A stretch of 64,000 nt of DNA from Pantoea ananatis LMG 2665 (lineage in GTDB: Bacteria; Pseudomonadota; Gammaproteobacteria; Enterobacterales; Enterobacteriaceae), in assembly GCF_000710035.2 (NCBI RefSeq), contig NZ_JMJJ01000004.1, positions 124,001-188,000 on the forward strand, in the 5' to 3' direction. The notes beneath the pieces were generated by a model, which worked only from the letters and a program-made list of their open reading frames with translations, did not search any database and was not told where the DNA came from. The position numbers were made by a program, and so were the translations under genes. This document shows positions 1 to 10,194 of this stretch, piece after piece (positions within the stretch are counted from its first letter, which is position 1; each line of letters begins with the position of its first letter).

Positions 1-206
1 GCGGTGCAGTGATTAAAGCCCCCTGCAAGAGGTAAAGTGAGCGCTGCGGCTTTTCGCCCCCGCTTTCTGGCATAAACAGCAGGCTGATAAGGCGCGCGAT
101 ACGGCCAGCGGAATGATAATATTCGGCGCTTCACCGCGTAGAGTGGCCGAAAACCAACTAATATTTAAACAGATGGGGCACAGCGCTCGCCATTGAGGGT
201 AAAACC
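1..206. other. Upstream region of bolA, no gene supported
   Basis: No reading frame here has a recognisable product. In E. coli the gene left of bolA is yajG on the opposite strand, and its start would lie beyond the window edge; nothing in these bases identifies it. The segment must hold the bolA promoter, but I could not pick out a convincing promoter pair. A GAGGGT ribosome-binding site at 194-199 serves bolA. Confidence 0.5.
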
Positions 207-521
207 ATGATTCGAGAACAGATAGAAGAGAAGCTGCGCCTGGCTTTTGAGCCGGCTCATCTGGAGGTCCACGATGAAAGCTACCGACACAACGTGCCTG
301 CCGGTTCGGAAAGTCACTTTAAAGTCGTGATCGTCAGTGACCGTTTTACCGGCCAGCGTTTCCTGGCGCGCCATCGCGCAATTTACAGCGAACTCAGCGC
401 GGAGCTGGCGGGAAGCGTCCATGCCCTTGCGTTGCACACTTACACCTTGAAAGAGTGGGAAGGATTGCAGGATACGGTACTGGCCTCACCTCACTGTCGG
501 GGCGCCGGAACGCTAGCCTGA
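207..521 (+). CDS. bolA: BolA family transcriptional regulator / Fe-S trafficking partner
   Basis: BolA is a small KH-like protein that represses or activates cell-shape and envelope genes under stress and in stationary phase, and forms [2Fe-2S] complexes with monothiol glutaredoxins. The 104-residue product is nearly the same length as E. coli BolA (105) and keeps the family stretch [17 protein letters not shown] (about residues 24-40), the invariant HALALHTY (72-79) with its glutaredoxin-side histidines, and the C-terminal PHCRGAG. The ATG at 207 follows GAGGGT with good spacing. The gene is monocistronic and ends in a strong terminator. It lies just upstream of tig, as in other enterobacteria. 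Confidence 0.97.
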   Translation: MIREQIEEKLRLAFEPAHLEVHDESYRHNVPAGSESHFKVVIVSDRFTGQRFLARHRAIYSELSAELAGSVHALALHTYTLKEWEGLQDTVLASPHCRGAGTLA

Positions 522-534
522 TTGCCCGCGTTTT

Positions 535-557
535 AAACGGCCTTCGGGCCGTTTTTT
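535..557 (+). terminator. Rho-independent terminator of bolA
   Basis: AAACGGCC (535-542), TTCG tetraloop, GGCCGTTT (547-554), then further T residues to 557. An 8-bp perfect stem with a UUCG loop, 13 bases after the bolA stop. Confidence 0.95.
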
Positions 558-633
558 GCGTTTAAGGGTGGCTAAACGCGATCTGTGGCTCAAAAAAACA
601 GCAAACTCCCTGAAAAGTGGTGACTTAGCATCC

Positions 634-662
634 TCGACTCATCTCAGCGATGCCGCTATAAT
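634..662 (+). promoter_or_regulatory. Predicted sigma-70 promoter of tig
   Basis: TCGACT at 634-639 (4/6 to TTGACA), 17-bp spacer, and a perfect TATAAT at 657-662. Transcription would begin near 669, giving a 5' leader of about 145 nt before the tig ATG. The perfect -10 fits the high expression of trigger factor; the leader contains no stem-loop I would call regulatory. Confidence 0.7.
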
Positions 663-815
663 GCTGCGTCTATTTTTCCGGAATGTCTTCGGGACGCTTC
701 TGGTAACAGGGATCAGGTTCTCTTCACGGAAGCCGTCCCGGTTGTTGGATACGGCGCATTAACCAATGTGTGGTGTCTGAAGTTGACCGAGCACGTGATT
801 TTTTGAGGTAACAAG

Positions 816-2120
816 ATGCAAGTTTCTGTAGAAACCACTCAGGGCCTGGGCCGTCGCATTACGATTACTGTCGCTTCTGACAGCATCGAGAGCGCCGTTA
901 AAAAAGAACTGGTGGATGTGGCGAAGAAAGTCCGTATCGATGGTTTCCGTAAAGGCAAAGTGCCAATGAACATCGTGGCACAGCGCTATGGTGCTTCTGT
1001 GCGCCAGGACGTGCTGGGCGATCTGATGACGCGTAACTTTGTTGACGCCATCATTAAAGAGAAAATTAATCCGGCTGGCGCACCGAACTACGTGCCAGGC
1101 GAATACACCGAAGGTCAGGACTTTACCTATGCGGTAGAATTCGAAGTGTATCCAGAAGTTGAGCTGAAAGGCCTGGAAAACATCGAAGTCGAGAAGCCAC
1201 AGGTTCAGGTGACTGACGCGGATGTGGATACCATGCTGGAAACCCTGCGTAAGCAGCAGGCTAACTGGATTGAAACCGATGCAGCAGCCGGCGCAGAAGA
1301 CCGCGCGACTATCGATTTCACTGGTTCTGTTGACGGTGAAGAATTCGAAGGCGGCAAAGCCTCTGATTTCGTTCTGGCGATGGGCCAGGGCCGCATGATC
1401 CCAGGTTTTGAAGAGGGCGTTGTCGGTCATAAAGCAGGCGAAACCTTCATTATCGACGTGAAATTCCCTGATGACTACCATGCGGAAAACCTGAAAGGGA
1501 AAGACGCGAAGTTCGAGATCGTGTTGAAGAAAGTTGAAACGCGTGAACTGCCAGAACTGACTGAAGAATTCATTAAACGTTTCGGCGTGGAAGAGGGTTC
1601 AGTTGACGGTCTGCGTGCCGAAGTGCGTAAGAACATGGAACGTGAGCTGAAAGGCGCTATTCGTAACCGCGTGAAAACCCAGGCTATCGACGGTCTGGTT
1701 GACGCAAACCCAATTGACGTGCCAGCTGCGCTGATCGACAGCGAAATCGACGTTCTGCGTCGTCAGGCTGCACAGCGCTTTGGTGGTGACGAGAAGCAGG
1801 CGCTGGAACTGCCACGTGAGCTGTTCGAAGAGCAGGCAAAACGTCGTGTTGTTGTCGGTCTGCTGCTGGGCGAAGTGATCCGCACCCATGAGCTGAAAGC
1901 TGACGAAGACCGCGTGAAAGTGCTGATCGAAGAGATGGCTTCTGCCTACGAAGATCCGCAGGAAGTGATCGAGTTCTACAGCAAGAATAACGAGCTGATG
2001 AACAATATGCGCAACGTTGCGCTGGAAGAGCAGGCTGTTGAAGCCGTGCTGGCGAAAGCGAAGGTTTCTGAGAAAGAAACTAACTTCCAGGAACTGATGA
2101 ATCAGACCGCTCAGGCCTAA
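816..2120 (+). CDS. tig: Trigger factor, ribosome-associated chaperone and prolyl isomerase
   Basis: Trigger factor docks at the ribosomal exit tunnel and shields nascent chains; it also has peptidyl-prolyl isomerase activity. The product is 434 residues (E. coli 432). The N-terminal domain contains the ribosome-docking signature GFRKGKVP at about residues 43-50. The FKBP-type isomerase domain lies around 150-245 (with [16 protein letters not shown]), followed by the helical C-terminal arms. GAGGTAAC upstream of the ATG is a good ribosome-binding site. It has its own promoter and terminator and lies in front of clpP-clpX-lon, so chaperone and proteases for cytosolic quality control are clustered. 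Confidence 0.98.
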   Translation: MQVSVETTQGLGRRITITVASDSIESAVKKELVDVAKKVRIDGFRKGKVPMNIVAQRYGASVRQDVLGDLMTRNFVDAIIKEKINPAGAPNYVPGEYTEGQDFTYAVEFEVYPEVELKGLENIEVEKPQVQVTDADVDTMLETLRKQQANWIETDAAAGAEDRATIDFTGSVDGEEFEGGKASDFVLAMGQGRMIPGFEEGVVGHKAGETFIIDVKFPDDYHAENLKGKDAKFEIVLKKVETRELPELTEEFIKRFGVEEGSVDGLRAEVRKNMERELKGAIRNRVKTQAIDGLVDANPIDVPAALIDSEIDVLRRQAAQRFGGDEKQALELPRELFEEQAKRRVVVGLLLGEVIRTHELKADEDRVKVLIEEMASAYEDPQEVIEFYSKNNELMNNMRNVALEEQAVEAVLAKAKVSEKETNFQELMNQTAQA

Positions 2121-2143
2121 TCATCTTTTTAACCGGTTGTGCT

Positions 2144-2176
2144 AAAGCCCGCGCCTGAAAAGTCGCGGGCTTTTTT
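2144..2176 (+). terminator. Rho-independent terminator of tig
   Basis: AAAGCCCGCG (2144-2153), 10-nt loop, CGCGGGCTTT (2164-2173), T tail to 2176. It separates tig from the clp transcript. Confidence 0.95.
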
Positions 2177-2454
2177 CTGTATTACGCTTGCTGCCAGTCG
2201 GTTTGTCGCTATTTGGCTAATTTTTAGGCAAATTGTTCACGCATCGCTTTTTCCTGGTTAGCGATTGATGAAAAGGTTGTTATGCTTGAAACAACTGAGC
2301 AGCATCCCAAGATACAGGGAGTATGCAAAAACAGTTCGGCTGACTGATTAACCGTCCTGAAGTTGTCGGTAAGAGGCAGAGCATAGTTTTTGTCGCTCGT
2401 CTTACGTAAAATCGGTACAGAATGTTGCCAACGAAATTTATCCAGGAGACGGTA
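2177..2454 (+). promoter_or_regulatory. clpP upstream region
   Basis: No gene. This holds the promoter(s) for clpPX. CTTGAA at 2285-2290, followed after 15 nt by CCCAAGAT, resembles a sigma-32 promoter in its -35 but only weakly in its -10. Heat-shock control is expected for clpP from E. coli, but this sequence alone does not prove it. AGGAGA at 2444-2449 is the clpP ribosome-binding site. Confidence 0.4.
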
Positions 2455-3078
2455 ATGTCATACAGTGGCGATCGTGAGTTTACTGCACCGCACAATGCGT
2501 TGGTGCCAATGGTGGTCGAGCAAACCTCGCGCGGCGAGCGTTCATACGACATCTATTCCCGTCTGCTTAAAGAACGCGTAATCTTCCTTACCGGTCAGGT
2601 GGAAGATCACATGGCTAACCTGATTGTGGCCCAGATGCTGTTTCTGGAAGCAGAGAATCCGGAAAAAGATATTTACCTTTATATCAACTCACCGGGTGGC
2701 GTGATTACTGCCGGGATGTCAATTTATGACACCATGAAGTTTATCAAGCCGGACGTCAGTACCATTTGTATGGGCCAGGCCTGTTCAATGGGGGCTTTCC
2801 TGTTGACTGCCGGGACGAAGGGCAAGCGTTTCTGCCTGCCAAACTCACGCGTGATGATTCACCAACCGCTGGGTGGCTATCAGGGACAGGCAACTGACAT
2901 TGAGATCCACGCGCGCGAAATCCTGAAGGTGAAGCAGCGCATGAACGAACTGATGGCGGAGCACACCGGCAAGTCACTGGAAGAAATTGAGCGTGACACC
3001 GAGCGTGACCGTTTCCTCTCCGCCAGCGAAGCGGTAGAGTATGGATTGGTCGATTCCATCCTGACGCATCGCCAATAA
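2455..3078 (+). CDS. clpP: ATP-dependent Clp protease proteolytic subunit ClpP
   Basis: ClpP forms the tetradecameric serine-protease barrel that degrades substrates threaded in by ClpX or ClpA. The product is 207 residues, the E. coli length, when started at the ATG at 2455, which follows AGGAGA at 2444-2449; an upstream in-frame ATG at 2422 lacks that spacing and would add 11 residues that E. coli ClpP lacks. The catalytic triad is visible as Ser111 (in GQACSMGAF), His136 (in SRVMIHQP) and Asp185 (in DTERDR). The residue before the catalytic serine is Cys110, where E. coli has Ala. The N-terminal ~14 residues are expected to be removed autocatalytically. clpX follows 132 bp downstream in the same direction. 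Confidence 0.98.
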   Translation: MSYSGDREFTAPHNALVPMVVEQTSRGERSYDIYSRLLKERVIFLTGQVEDHMANLIVAQMLFLEAENPEKDIYLYINSPGGVITAGMSIYDTMKFIKPDVSTICMGQACSMGAFLLTAGTKGKRFCLPNSRVMIHQPLGGYQGQATDIEIHAREILKVKQRMNELMAEHTGKSLEEIERDTERDRFLSASEAVEYGLVDSILTHRQ

Positions 3079-3146
3079 GCCCTAACTTCGCCTTGTCTCT
3101 GGTCTATAGTTAACAGGACAAGGTGATAATGGGTTGAATGAACATC

Positions 3147-3164
3147 GGCCGTGTACCCACGGCC
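3147..3164 (+). other. Stem-loop between clpP and clpX
   Basis: GGCCGTG (3147-3153), TACC loop, CACGGCC (3158-3164) form a perfect 7-bp stem with no T tract. A second inverted pair, CCTTGTC (3091-3097) and GACAAGG (3117-3123), lies just upstream. These may stabilise or partly attenuate the clpP-clpX message; they are not standard terminators. Confidence 0.5.
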
Positions 3165-3210
3165 AGTGCTGTACTTCTGGTACGGCCTGAGAATAAGAAG
3201 AGGTTAACTG

Positions 3211-4482
3211 ATGACAGATAAGCGCAAAGACGGTTCAGGAAAGTTGCTGTACTGCTCTTTTTGCGGCAAAAGCCAGCATGAAGTGCGTAAGCTGATTGCC
3301 GGGCCGTCAGTGTATATCTGCGATGAGTGCGTTGATCTGTGTAACGACATTATTCGCGAAGAGATAAAAGAGGTTGCCCCGCATCGCGAACGTAGCGCCC
3401 TGCCTACGCCGCATGAGATCCGCCATCACCTCGACGATTACGTTATTGGTCAGGAAAGGGCCAAGAAAGTGCTGGCCGTGGCGGTGTATAACCACTACAA
3501 ACGTTTACGCAACGGTGATACCAGCAACGGTATCGAGCTGGGTAAAAGTAATATCCTGCTCATTGGTCCTACCGGGAGCGGTAAAACGCTGCTGGCAGAA
3601 ACCCTTGCCCGTTTACTGGATGTGCCTTTCACCATGGCGGACGCCACCACCCTGACCGAAGCCGGTTATGTGGGGGAAGACGTTGAAAACATCATTCAGA
3701 AACTGCTGCAAAAATGTGACTACGATGTGCAAAAAGCGCAGCGTGGTATTGTCTACATCGATGAAATTGACAAAATTTCACGTAAGTCAGACAACCCATC
3801 AATCACCCGTGACGTCTCAGGTGAGGGTGTGCAGCAGGCGTTGTTGAAACTGATTGAAGGTACGGTGGCTGCGGTTCCTCCGCAGGGCGGCCGTAAGCAC
3901 CCGCAGCAGGAATTTTTGCAGGTTGATACCTCGAAAATTCTGTTTATCTGTGGCGGTGCGTTTGCCGGGCTGGATAAGGTTATCTCACAACGCGTTGAAA
4001 CCGGGTCAGGCATTGGCTTTGGCGCCACCGTGAAAGGCAAATCGCAGAAAGCAACGGAAGGCGAGCTGCTGTCACAGTGTGAGCCGGAAGATTTGATCAA
4101 GTTTGGTCTGATCCCGGAATTCATTGGCCGTCTTCCTGTCGTCGCGACGCTTAATGAGCTGAGTGAAGAGGCGCTGATTCAGATTCTGCGCGAGCCAAAA
4201 AATGCGCTTACCAAGCAGTACCAGGCGTTGTTTAACCTGGAAGGCGTTGATCTGGAATTCCGTGATGAAGCCCTGACGGCGATTGCGAAAAAGGCGATGT
4301 CACGTAAAACCGGCGCGCGCGGTCTGCGTTCTATCGTGGAAGGTGCACTGCTGGAAACGATGTACGATCTGCCTTCGATGGACGACGTCGAGAAAGTCGT
4401 GATTGATGAGTCAGTCATTGAGGGACAGTCCGAACCCATGCTGATTTATGGCAAGCATGAAGCTCAGGCTTCTGGCGAATAA
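3211..4482 (+). CDS. clpX: ATP-dependent Clp protease ATP-binding subunit ClpX
   Basis: ClpX is the hexameric AAA+ unfoldase that recognises tagged substrates (ssrA and others) and feeds them to ClpP. The product has 423 residues (E. coli 424). An N-terminal zinc-binding domain has Cys15, Cys18, Cys37 and Cys40. Walker A is GPTGSGKT at 119-126, the pore loop GYVG is at 152-155 and Walker B VYIDE is at 181-185. The IGF motif that docks on ClpP is present in the stretch [18 protein letters not shown] upstream sets the ATG at 3211. It is probably cotranscribed with clpP and ends at a strong terminator. Confidence 0.98.
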   Translation: MTDKRKDGSGKLLYCSFCGKSQHEVRKLIAGPSVYICDECVDLCNDIIREEIKEVAPHRERSALPTPHEIRHHLDDYVIGQERAKKVLAVAVYNHYKRLRNGDTSNGIELGKSNILLIGPTGSGKTLLAETLARLLDVPFTMADATTLTEAGYVGEDVENIIQKLLQKCDYDVQKAQRGIVYIDEIDKISRKSDNPSITRDVSGEGVQQALLKLIEGTVAAVPPQGGRKHPQQEFLQVDTSKILFICGGAFAGLDKVISQRVETGSGIGFGATVKGKSQKATEGELLSQCEPEDLIKFGLIPEFIGRLPVVATLNELSEEALIQILREPKNALTKQYQALFNLEGVDLEFRDEALTAIAKKAMSRKTGARGLRSIVEGALLETMYDLPSMDDVEKVVIDESVIEGQSEPMLIYGKHEAQASGE

Positions 4483-4513
4483 GTAAACAAATCGTCCACA
4501 TTGTGCCATCTAT

Positions 4514-4537
4514 AAAGGGGAAAATCTTTCCCCTTTT
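4514..4537 (+). terminator. Rho-independent terminator after clpX
   Basis: AAAGGGGAAA (4514-4523), ATC loop, TTTCCCCTTT (4527-4536) plus T. It closes the clpPX transcript and isolates lon. Confidence 0.92.
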
Positions 4538-4557
4538 GCATTTCTCACCGTTGTGAC

Positions 4558-4586
4558 ATTGAATGTCTGACAATCATCCCCATATA
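4558..4586 (+). promoter_or_regulatory. Sigma-32 heat-shock promoter of lon
   Basis: ATTGAA at 4558-4563 (5/6 to CTTGAA), a 14-bp spacer, then CCCCATATA at 4578-4586, which matches the sigma-32 -10 consensus CCCCATNT fully. The E. coli lon promoter has the same CCCCATATA element, so heat-shock induction is well supported by sequence. Confidence 0.88.
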
Positions 4587-4667
4587 CTCAGACACCTGTG
4601 GGTTTAACCGCATACCTGCCTGTGCGGTACCCATCACCTGGCGGACACGAAACTAAGAGAGAGCTCT

Positions 4668-7022
4668 ATGAATCCTGAGCGTTCTGAACGCATTGAAATC
4701 CCCGTCTTGCCTTTGCGCGACGTGGTAGTTTATCCGCACATGGTAATTCCGTTGTTTGTTGGCCGGGAAAAATCAATTCGGTGCCTCGAAGCCGCAATGG
4801 ATCATGATAAAAAGATCATGCTGGTCGCACAGAAAGAGGCTTCAACGGATGAACCTGGCATAAACGATCTTTTTTCAGTGGGTACCATCGCCTCCGTTTT
4901 GCAGATGCTAAAACTGCCAGACGGTACGGTGAAAGTGCTGGTTGAGGGCTTGCAGCGTGCCAACATCACGACGCTTGCCGACAACGGCGATCACTTTGTA
5001 GCCCAGGCTGAATATCTGGTTTCACCAGAGATCGAAGAGCGTGAGCAGGAAGTGCTGGTGCGCACGGCGATCAATCAGTTTGAAGGTTACATCAAGCTGA
5101 ATAAAAAGATCCCGCCTGAGGTCTTAACCTCCCTGAACAATATTGACGATGCGGCGCGCCTGGCGGATACGGTTGCGGCGCATATGCCACTGAAACTCGC
5201 AGACAAACAGTCCGTGCTGGAGATGTCAGACGTTAACGAGCGTCTGGAATATCTAATGGCGATGATGGAGTCTGAGATCGATCTGCTGCAGGTTGAAAAA
5301 CGCATACGCAACCGCGTGAAAAAGCAGATGGAAAAGAGCCAGCGTGAGTACTACCTGAATGAGCAGATGAAGGCCATTCAGAAAGAGTTAGGCGAGATGG
5401 ATGATACGCCTGACGAGTACGAAGCGTTAAAACGCAAAATCGATGCGGCTAAAATGCCGCAGGAAGCGCGTGAAAAAGCCGAAGCCGAACTGCAGAAGCT
5501 GAAAATGATGTCGCCTATGTCTGCAGAGGCAACAGTGGTGCGCGGCTACATCGACTGGATGGTGCAGGTTCCTTGGAACGCGCGCAGCAAAGTGAAGAAA
5601 GACCTGCGCAAAGCCCAGGAAACGCTGGACACGGACCACTATGGTCTGGAACGCGTGAAAGACCGTATCCTTGAGTACCTTGCGGTGCAAAGTCGCGTCA
5701 GCAAAATCAAAGGGCCGATTCTTTGCCTGGTCGGACCGCCGGGCGTGGGTAAAACCTCGCTGGGGCAGTCCATCGCAAAAGCGACTGGCCGTAAATACGT
5801 TCGTATGGCGTTGGGCGGCGTGCGCGATGAAGCGGAAATCCGTGGTCACCGCCGCACCTATATTGGCTCAATGCCGGGCAAGTTAATCCAGAAAATGGCG
5901 AAAGTGGGGGTAAAAAACCCGCTGTTCCTGTTGGATGAAATCGACAAAATGTCCTCGGATATGCGCGGCGATCCGGCATCCGCACTGCTGGAAGTGCTGG
6001 ATCCGGAACAGAATATCGCGTTTAACGACCACTATCTGGAAGTGGATTACGATCTCTCCGATGTGATGTTCGTGGCAACGTCAAACTCCATGAATATTCC
6101 GGCACCGCTGCTGGATCGTATGGAGGTGATTCGCCTCTCGGGTTATACCGAAGACGAAAAGCTCAACATCGCGAAACAGCATTTGCTGCCGAAGCAGATT
6201 GAGCGCAATGCCTTGAAAGCCGCTGAGATCAGCGTTGAAGACAGCGCGATTGTGGGCATCATTCGTTATTACACGCGTGAAGCCGGCGTACGTAGCCTGG
6301 AACGTGAACTGTCCAAACTGTGCCGTAAAGCCGTGAAGACGCTGCTGATGGATAAAACCAAAAAGCACATCACCATCAATGGTGAGAACCTCAAGGATTT
6401 CCTTGGCGTTCAGCGTTTTGACTATGGTCGTGCGGACAGCGAAAACCGTGTAGGCCAGGTAACCGGTCTTGCCTGGACAGAAGTGGGCGGGGATTTGCTG
6501 ACAATCGAAACCGCCTGTGTACCGGGTAAAGGGAAACTGACCTATACCGGTTCACTGGGTGAAGTGATGCAGGAGTCGATTCAGGCCGCCCTGACCGTCG
6601 TGCGCGCACGTGCAGAGAAACTGGGTATCAACGGTGACTTTTACGAAAAACGTGATATCCACGTGCACGTACCAGAAGGGGCAACACCGAAGGATGGCCC
6701 GAGTGCCGGTATTGCGATGTGTACGGCGCTGGTGTCCTGTCTGACGGGTAACCCGGTGCGGTCAAATGTGGCGATGACCGGCGAGATCACGCTGCGTGGT
6801 CAGGTGCTGCCGATTGGTGGACTGAAAGAGAAGCTGCTGGCAGCGCACCGTGGTGGCATTAAAGTGGTCCTGATTCCGGACGAGAACAAGCGCGATCTGG
6901 AAGAAATTCCACAGAACGTGATTGCCGATCTGGAAATCCATCCGGTTAAGCGCATCGAAGAAGTATTGAACCTTGCACTGGAAAACGCGCCTTACGGCAT
7001 GCAGGTCGCTACCGCAAAATAG
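4668..7022 (+). CDS. lon: Lon ATP-dependent serine protease
   Basis: Lon is the hexameric AAA+ protease that removes misfolded proteins and short-lived regulators such as RcsA and SulA. At 784 residues it equals E. coli Lon. The N-terminal substrate-binding domain (about 1-300) contains a coiled-coil part; Walker A GPPGVGKT is near 356-363. The catalytic Ser679 lies in [11 protein letters not shown] (codon at 6702) with Lys722 in the C-terminal protease domain. The ATG at 4668 follows an AAGAGAGAG ribosome-binding site. It is transcribed from its own heat-shock promoter and closed by its own terminator. Confidence 0.99.
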   Translation: MNPERSERIEIPVLPLRDVVVYPHMVIPLFVGREKSIRCLEAAMDHDKKIMLVAQKEASTDEPGINDLFSVGTIASVLQMLKLPDGTVKVLVEGLQRANITTLADNGDHFVAQAEYLVSPEIEEREQEVLVRTAINQFEGYIKLNKKIPPEVLTSLNNIDDAARLADTVAAHMPLKLADKQSVLEMSDVNERLEYLMAMMESEIDLLQVEKRIRNRVKKQMEKSQREYYLNEQMKAIQKELGEMDDTPDEYEALKRKIDAAKMPQEAREKAEAELQKLKMMSPMSAEATVVRGYIDWMVQVPWNARSKVKKDLRKAQETLDTDHYGLERVKDRILEYLAVQSRVSKIKGPILCLVGPPGVGKTSLGQSIAKATGRKYVRMALGGVRDEAEIRGHRRTYIGSMPGKLIQKMAKVGVKNPLFLLDEIDKMSSDMRGDPASALLEVLDPEQNIAFNDHYLEVDYDLSDVMFVATSNSMNIPAPLLDRMEVIRLSGYTEDEKLNIAKQHLLPKQIERNALKAAEISVEDSAIVGIIRYYTREAGVRSLERELSKLCRKAVKTLLMDKTKKHITINGENLKDFLGVQRFDYGRADSENRVGQVTGLAWTEVGGDLLTIETACVPGKGKLTYTGSLGEVMQESIQAALTVVRARAEKLGINGDFYEKRDIHVHVPEGATPKDGPSAGIAMCTALVSCLTGNPVRSNVAMTGEITLRGQVLPIGGLKEKLLAAHRGGIKVVLIPDENKRDLEEIPQNVIADLEIHPVKRIEEVLNLALENAPYGMQVATAK

Positions 7023-7052
7023 TGATTAATGGCATAAACCGTTAAAAAGCAG

Positions 7053-7090
7053 AGCTGGCAACACCAATTGGTGCTTGCCAGCTTTTTTTT
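7053..7090 (+). terminator. Rho-independent terminator of lon
   Basis: AGCTGGCAA (7053-7061) pairs with TTGCCAGCT (7075-7083); the palindrome CACCAATTGGTG between them extends the stem with one bulge. A run of eight T follows. Confidence 0.95.
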
Positions 7091-7237
7091 GTGCCGCTAA
7101 TTTAGGTGGCTGCTGAACCATCGTTATAAGAGGATTACCGTTGTTTCAGCTTATAAGGCTTGATATAACTTGCTGCGCGTTCGTACCCGACAGGAAGCGT
7201 GGGTACGATGTGAAATAATAAAGAGGGGATGAATAGA

Positions 7238-7510
7238 GTGAATAAGTCACAACTGATCGATAAAATTGCTGCCGATGCCGATATTTCTAAAGCAGCAGCA
7301 GGACGTGTGTTAGATGCATTTATGGGCTCTGTTTCTGATGCGCTGAAAGGCGGAGATGAAGTGGCGCTGGTGGGATTCGGCACTTTCTCAGTACGTGAGC
7401 GCGCAGCGCGCACAGGCCGTAACCCACAAACCGGTAAAGAGATCACTATCCCGGCAGGTAAAGTACCGGGTTTCCGTGCAGGTAAAGCACTGAAAGACGC
7501 TGTCAACTAA
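7238..7510 (+). CDS. hupB: DNA-binding protein HU-beta
   Basis: HU-beta is a nucleoid protein that bends and compacts DNA as an HU-alpha/beta heterodimer. I place the start at GTG 7238, giving 90 residues like E. coli HupB, which also uses GTG. The GAGGGG ribosome-binding site at 7223-7228 lies 9 nt from this GTG but directly abuts the upstream ATG at 7229, which therefore cannot be used normally. The DNA-binding arm RNPQTGKEI is present at about residues 58-66. Monocistronic with its own terminator. Confidence 0.97.
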   Translation: MNKSQLIDKIAADADISKAAAGRVLDAFMGSVSDALKGGDEVALVGFGTFSVRERAARTGRNPQTGKEITIPAGKVPGFRAGKALKDAVN

Positions 7511-7586
7511 TGACAACGCCACCACTCATTAACACATTTTCTTGAGTGGATTAGAGGACGGTTAACGCGTTCTCATGTAACATACG

Positions 7587-7615
7587 GGCACATCAGATAA
7601 GATGTGCCTTTTTTT
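7587..7615 (+). terminator. Rho-independent terminator of hupB
   Basis: GGCACATC (7587-7594), AGATAA loop, GATGTGCC (7601-7608), then seven T. Confidence 0.94.
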
Positions 7616-7761
7616 ATATCCAGAGAGGCAGTAAAGGTCGCAAGGCTTGTCTCAACAGGATTATTGCTGCCAGCAAGATTTGCAGCTGAGTAATGCGCCG
7701 GGAAGAGGGCGTTATTGCGACAGGGCTTTACATTCACACTACAGCGGAGTGTTGTCATACC

Positions 7762-9633
7762 ATGATGGACAATTTACGCGCGGCGTCGAACCATGTCGTG
7801 CTCAAGATTATTTTGGGGTTGATCATTCTCTCCTTTGTGCTGACCGGCGTTGGCAACTATCTGATTGGCGGCAACAATGATTATGCGGCCAAAGTGAACG
7901 GTCAGGAGATCAGCCGGGCGCAGTTAGATCAGGCATTTAACAGCGAACGTAACCGCCAGCAGCAGATGCTGGGCGACCAGTTCTCGCAGCTTGCAGGTAA
8001 CGATGGTTACATGCAGCAGATGCGCCAGCAGGCGCTGTCGCAGCTGATCGATCAGGCCTTACTGGACAGCTACATCAAAGATCTGCACATTGCCATCAGT
8101 GACGATCAGGTTAAGCAGGCGATTTTCAATCAGGCTGCTTTCCAGACGAACGGTAAGTTTGATAACGCCAAATATAACGCGATGATCGGCAACATGGGCT
8201 TTACTGCCGACCAGTATGCGGAAGCGCTGCGCAAGCAGCTGGCGACACAGCAGCTCATCAACGCCATCGCCAACACCGACTTTATGCTGAAAAATGAAAC
8301 CAGCAAGCTGGTGGATTTGGTGGCGCAGAAGCGCGATATTCAGACCGCAACCCTGGACGTGAATGCACTTGCGGCGAAGCAGACCGTCAACGATGACGAG
8401 ATCAACCAGTATTATCAGCAGCATAAAAACAGCTTTATGGCGCCTGAACAGTTCCGGGTCAGCTATATCAAACTGGATGCGGCAGGCATGCAGGAAAACG
8501 CCAGCGATGCGGATATTCAGGCCTGGTACGATCAGCATAAAGCGGATTACACCCAGCCACAGCGCGATCGCTACAGCGTCATTCAGACCAAAACGGAAGC
8601 CGATGCCAACGCCATTCTGGCTCAGCTGAAAAGCGGTGCTGATTTTGCCGAACTGGCGAAAACCAAATCCATTGACCCGATTTCTGCCCGCAAAGGCGGC
8701 GATATGGGCTGGCTGGAACCTTCTACCACGCCGGATGAGCTGAAAAATGCCGGACTGAAAGAGAAAGGCCAGCTGTCAGGCGTGATCAAGTCTTCCGTTG
8801 GCTTCCTGATCGCGCGCCTCGACGATATTATCCCTGAGCAGGTCAAGCCGCTGGCCGACGTGCGTAGTGAGGTGGCGGATGAGGTCAAGCAGGAAAAAGC
8901 AGTGGATGCCTTCTATAAGCTGCAGCAGAAGGTGAGTGAAGCGGCCAGCAATGATAATGAGTCTCTTGCGGGCGCGGAGCAGGCGTCGGGCATGAAAGCC
9001 ACAGAAACGGGCTGGTTTAGCCGTGACGACGTGCCGAAAGATCTCGATTTTGACGCGGTGAAACAGGCAATTTTCAACGGCGGGCTTGTTGGACAAAATG
9101 GCGCGCCAGGCAATAACTCTGACATCATCAGTGTGGATGGCGATCGTGCCTTCGTGTTGCGTATCAGTGAGCACAAACCTGAAGCGGTTGAACCGCTGGA
9201 GAAGGTTAAAGCACAGATTATCGACACGTTGAAACACGACAAAGCGACGCAGCAGGCTAAAGCCCAGGCCGATAAACTGTTAGCCGACCTCAAAGCCGGA
9301 AAACAAGATGTGCTTAAAGCGGCAGGCCTGACCCTGAGCGCCAGTAAAACGGTTGATCGAAATACGCAGGATCCGGTGGCACAGGCTGCCTTTAACCTGC
9401 CACAGCCTGAGGATAACAAACCCTCCTGGGGCGTCAGCGAAGATATGCAGGGCAATGTGGTTCTGGTGGCGGTGGATAAGGTCAGCACCGGTACGATGCC
9501 ACAGGCGCAGATTAATGAAATGGTCAAAGGCGTCACGCAGAACAACGCGCAGCTTGCCTTTGAAGCATTGCTGCAAAATCTGCGTAAAGAGGCCAAAATC
9601 AAATACGGTGCCGCTGCCCAGCAGATGCAGTGA
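7762..9633 (+). CDS. ppiD: Periplasmic folding chaperone PpiD, membrane-anchored
   Basis: PpiD is an inner-membrane-anchored SurA-like chaperone that sits next to the SecYEG exit and receives newly exported proteins. Starting at ATG 7762 (MMDNLRAASNH), the product is 623 residues, the E. coli length; the frame extends further upstream but without family similarity. A single transmembrane helix (VVLKIILGLIILSFVLTGV) spans about residues 12-30 and anchors a large periplasmic part. A parvulin-type domain lies around 265-355 (GGDMGWLEPSTTPDELKNA); in E. coli this domain is inactive as an isomerase. Own terminator downstream. Confidence 0.97.
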   Translation: MMDNLRAASNHVVLKIILGLIILSFVLTGVGNYLIGGNNDYAAKVNGQEISRAQLDQAFNSERNRQQQMLGDQFSQLAGNDGYMQQMRQQALSQLIDQALLDSYIKDLHIAISDDQVKQAIFNQAAFQTNGKFDNAKYNAMIGNMGFTADQYAEALRKQLATQQLINAIANTDFMLKNETSKLVDLVAQKRDIQTATLDVNALAAKQTVNDDEINQYYQQHKNSFMAPEQFRVSYIKLDAAGMQENASDADIQAWYDQHKADYTQPQRDRYSVIQTKTEADANAILAQLKSGADFAELAKTKSIDPISARKGGDMGWLEPSTTPDELKNAGLKEKGQLSGVIKSSVGFLIARLDDIIPEQVKPLADVRSEVADEVKQEKAVDAFYKLQQKVSEAASNDNESLAGAEQASGMKATETGWFSRDDVPKDLDFDAVKQAIFNGGLVGQNGAPGNNSDIISVDGDRAFVLRISEHKPEAVEPLEKVKAQIIDTLKHDKATQQAKAQADKLLADLKAGKQDVLKAAGLTLSASKTVDRNTQDPVAQAAFNLPQPEDNKPSWGVSEDMQGNVVLVAVDKVSTGTMPQAQINEMVKGVTQNNAQLAFEALLQNLRKEAKIKYGAAAQQMQ

Positions 9634-9668
9634 TCCTCGCAAATTTCAGATAATGACTGAAACAACCC

Positions 9669-9690
9669 AAGGCCGCTTATGCGGCCTTTT
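9669..9690 (+). terminator. Rho-independent terminator of ppiD
   Basis: AAGGCCGC (9669-9676), TTAT loop, GCGGCCTT (9681-9688), TT. Confidence 0.88.
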
Positions 9691-9754
9691 CCATTTTTAA
9701 CCTTTGCCGTTTGAGGGCAGGTTATTGTCATGACAACCTGAGCCTGCTGTTTAA

Positions 9755-10096
<342 letters not shown>

Positions 10097-10194
10097 AGTG
10101 ATGCGCAACTCTGATGCTTAACCTGCTGTTACGGGCGGACTCTGCTAAAGTGAACAGGTCCAACCAGTTAATCTATAGCAGCAGGAGAACAGGA

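Noticed and set aside
759-1481. 240-codon minus-strand ORF opposite tig
   Set aside because: Antisense shadow of the trigger factor gene; low-complexity composition, no family features, no ribosome-binding site.
2422-2454. Longer ClpP start at ATG 2422
   Set aside because: The ribosome-binding site AGGAGA lies downstream of this ATG, and the extra 11 residues are absent from E. coli ClpP.
7229-7237. ATG start for hupB three codons upstream of the GTG
   Set aside because: It touches the GAGGGG ribosome-binding site directly, leaving no spacer; the GTG at 7238 has proper spacing and matches E. coli.
8913-9731. 272-codon minus-strand ORF opposite ppiD
   Set aside because: Shadow created by the codon bias of ppiD; Ser/Leu/Thr-rich and without recognisable motif.
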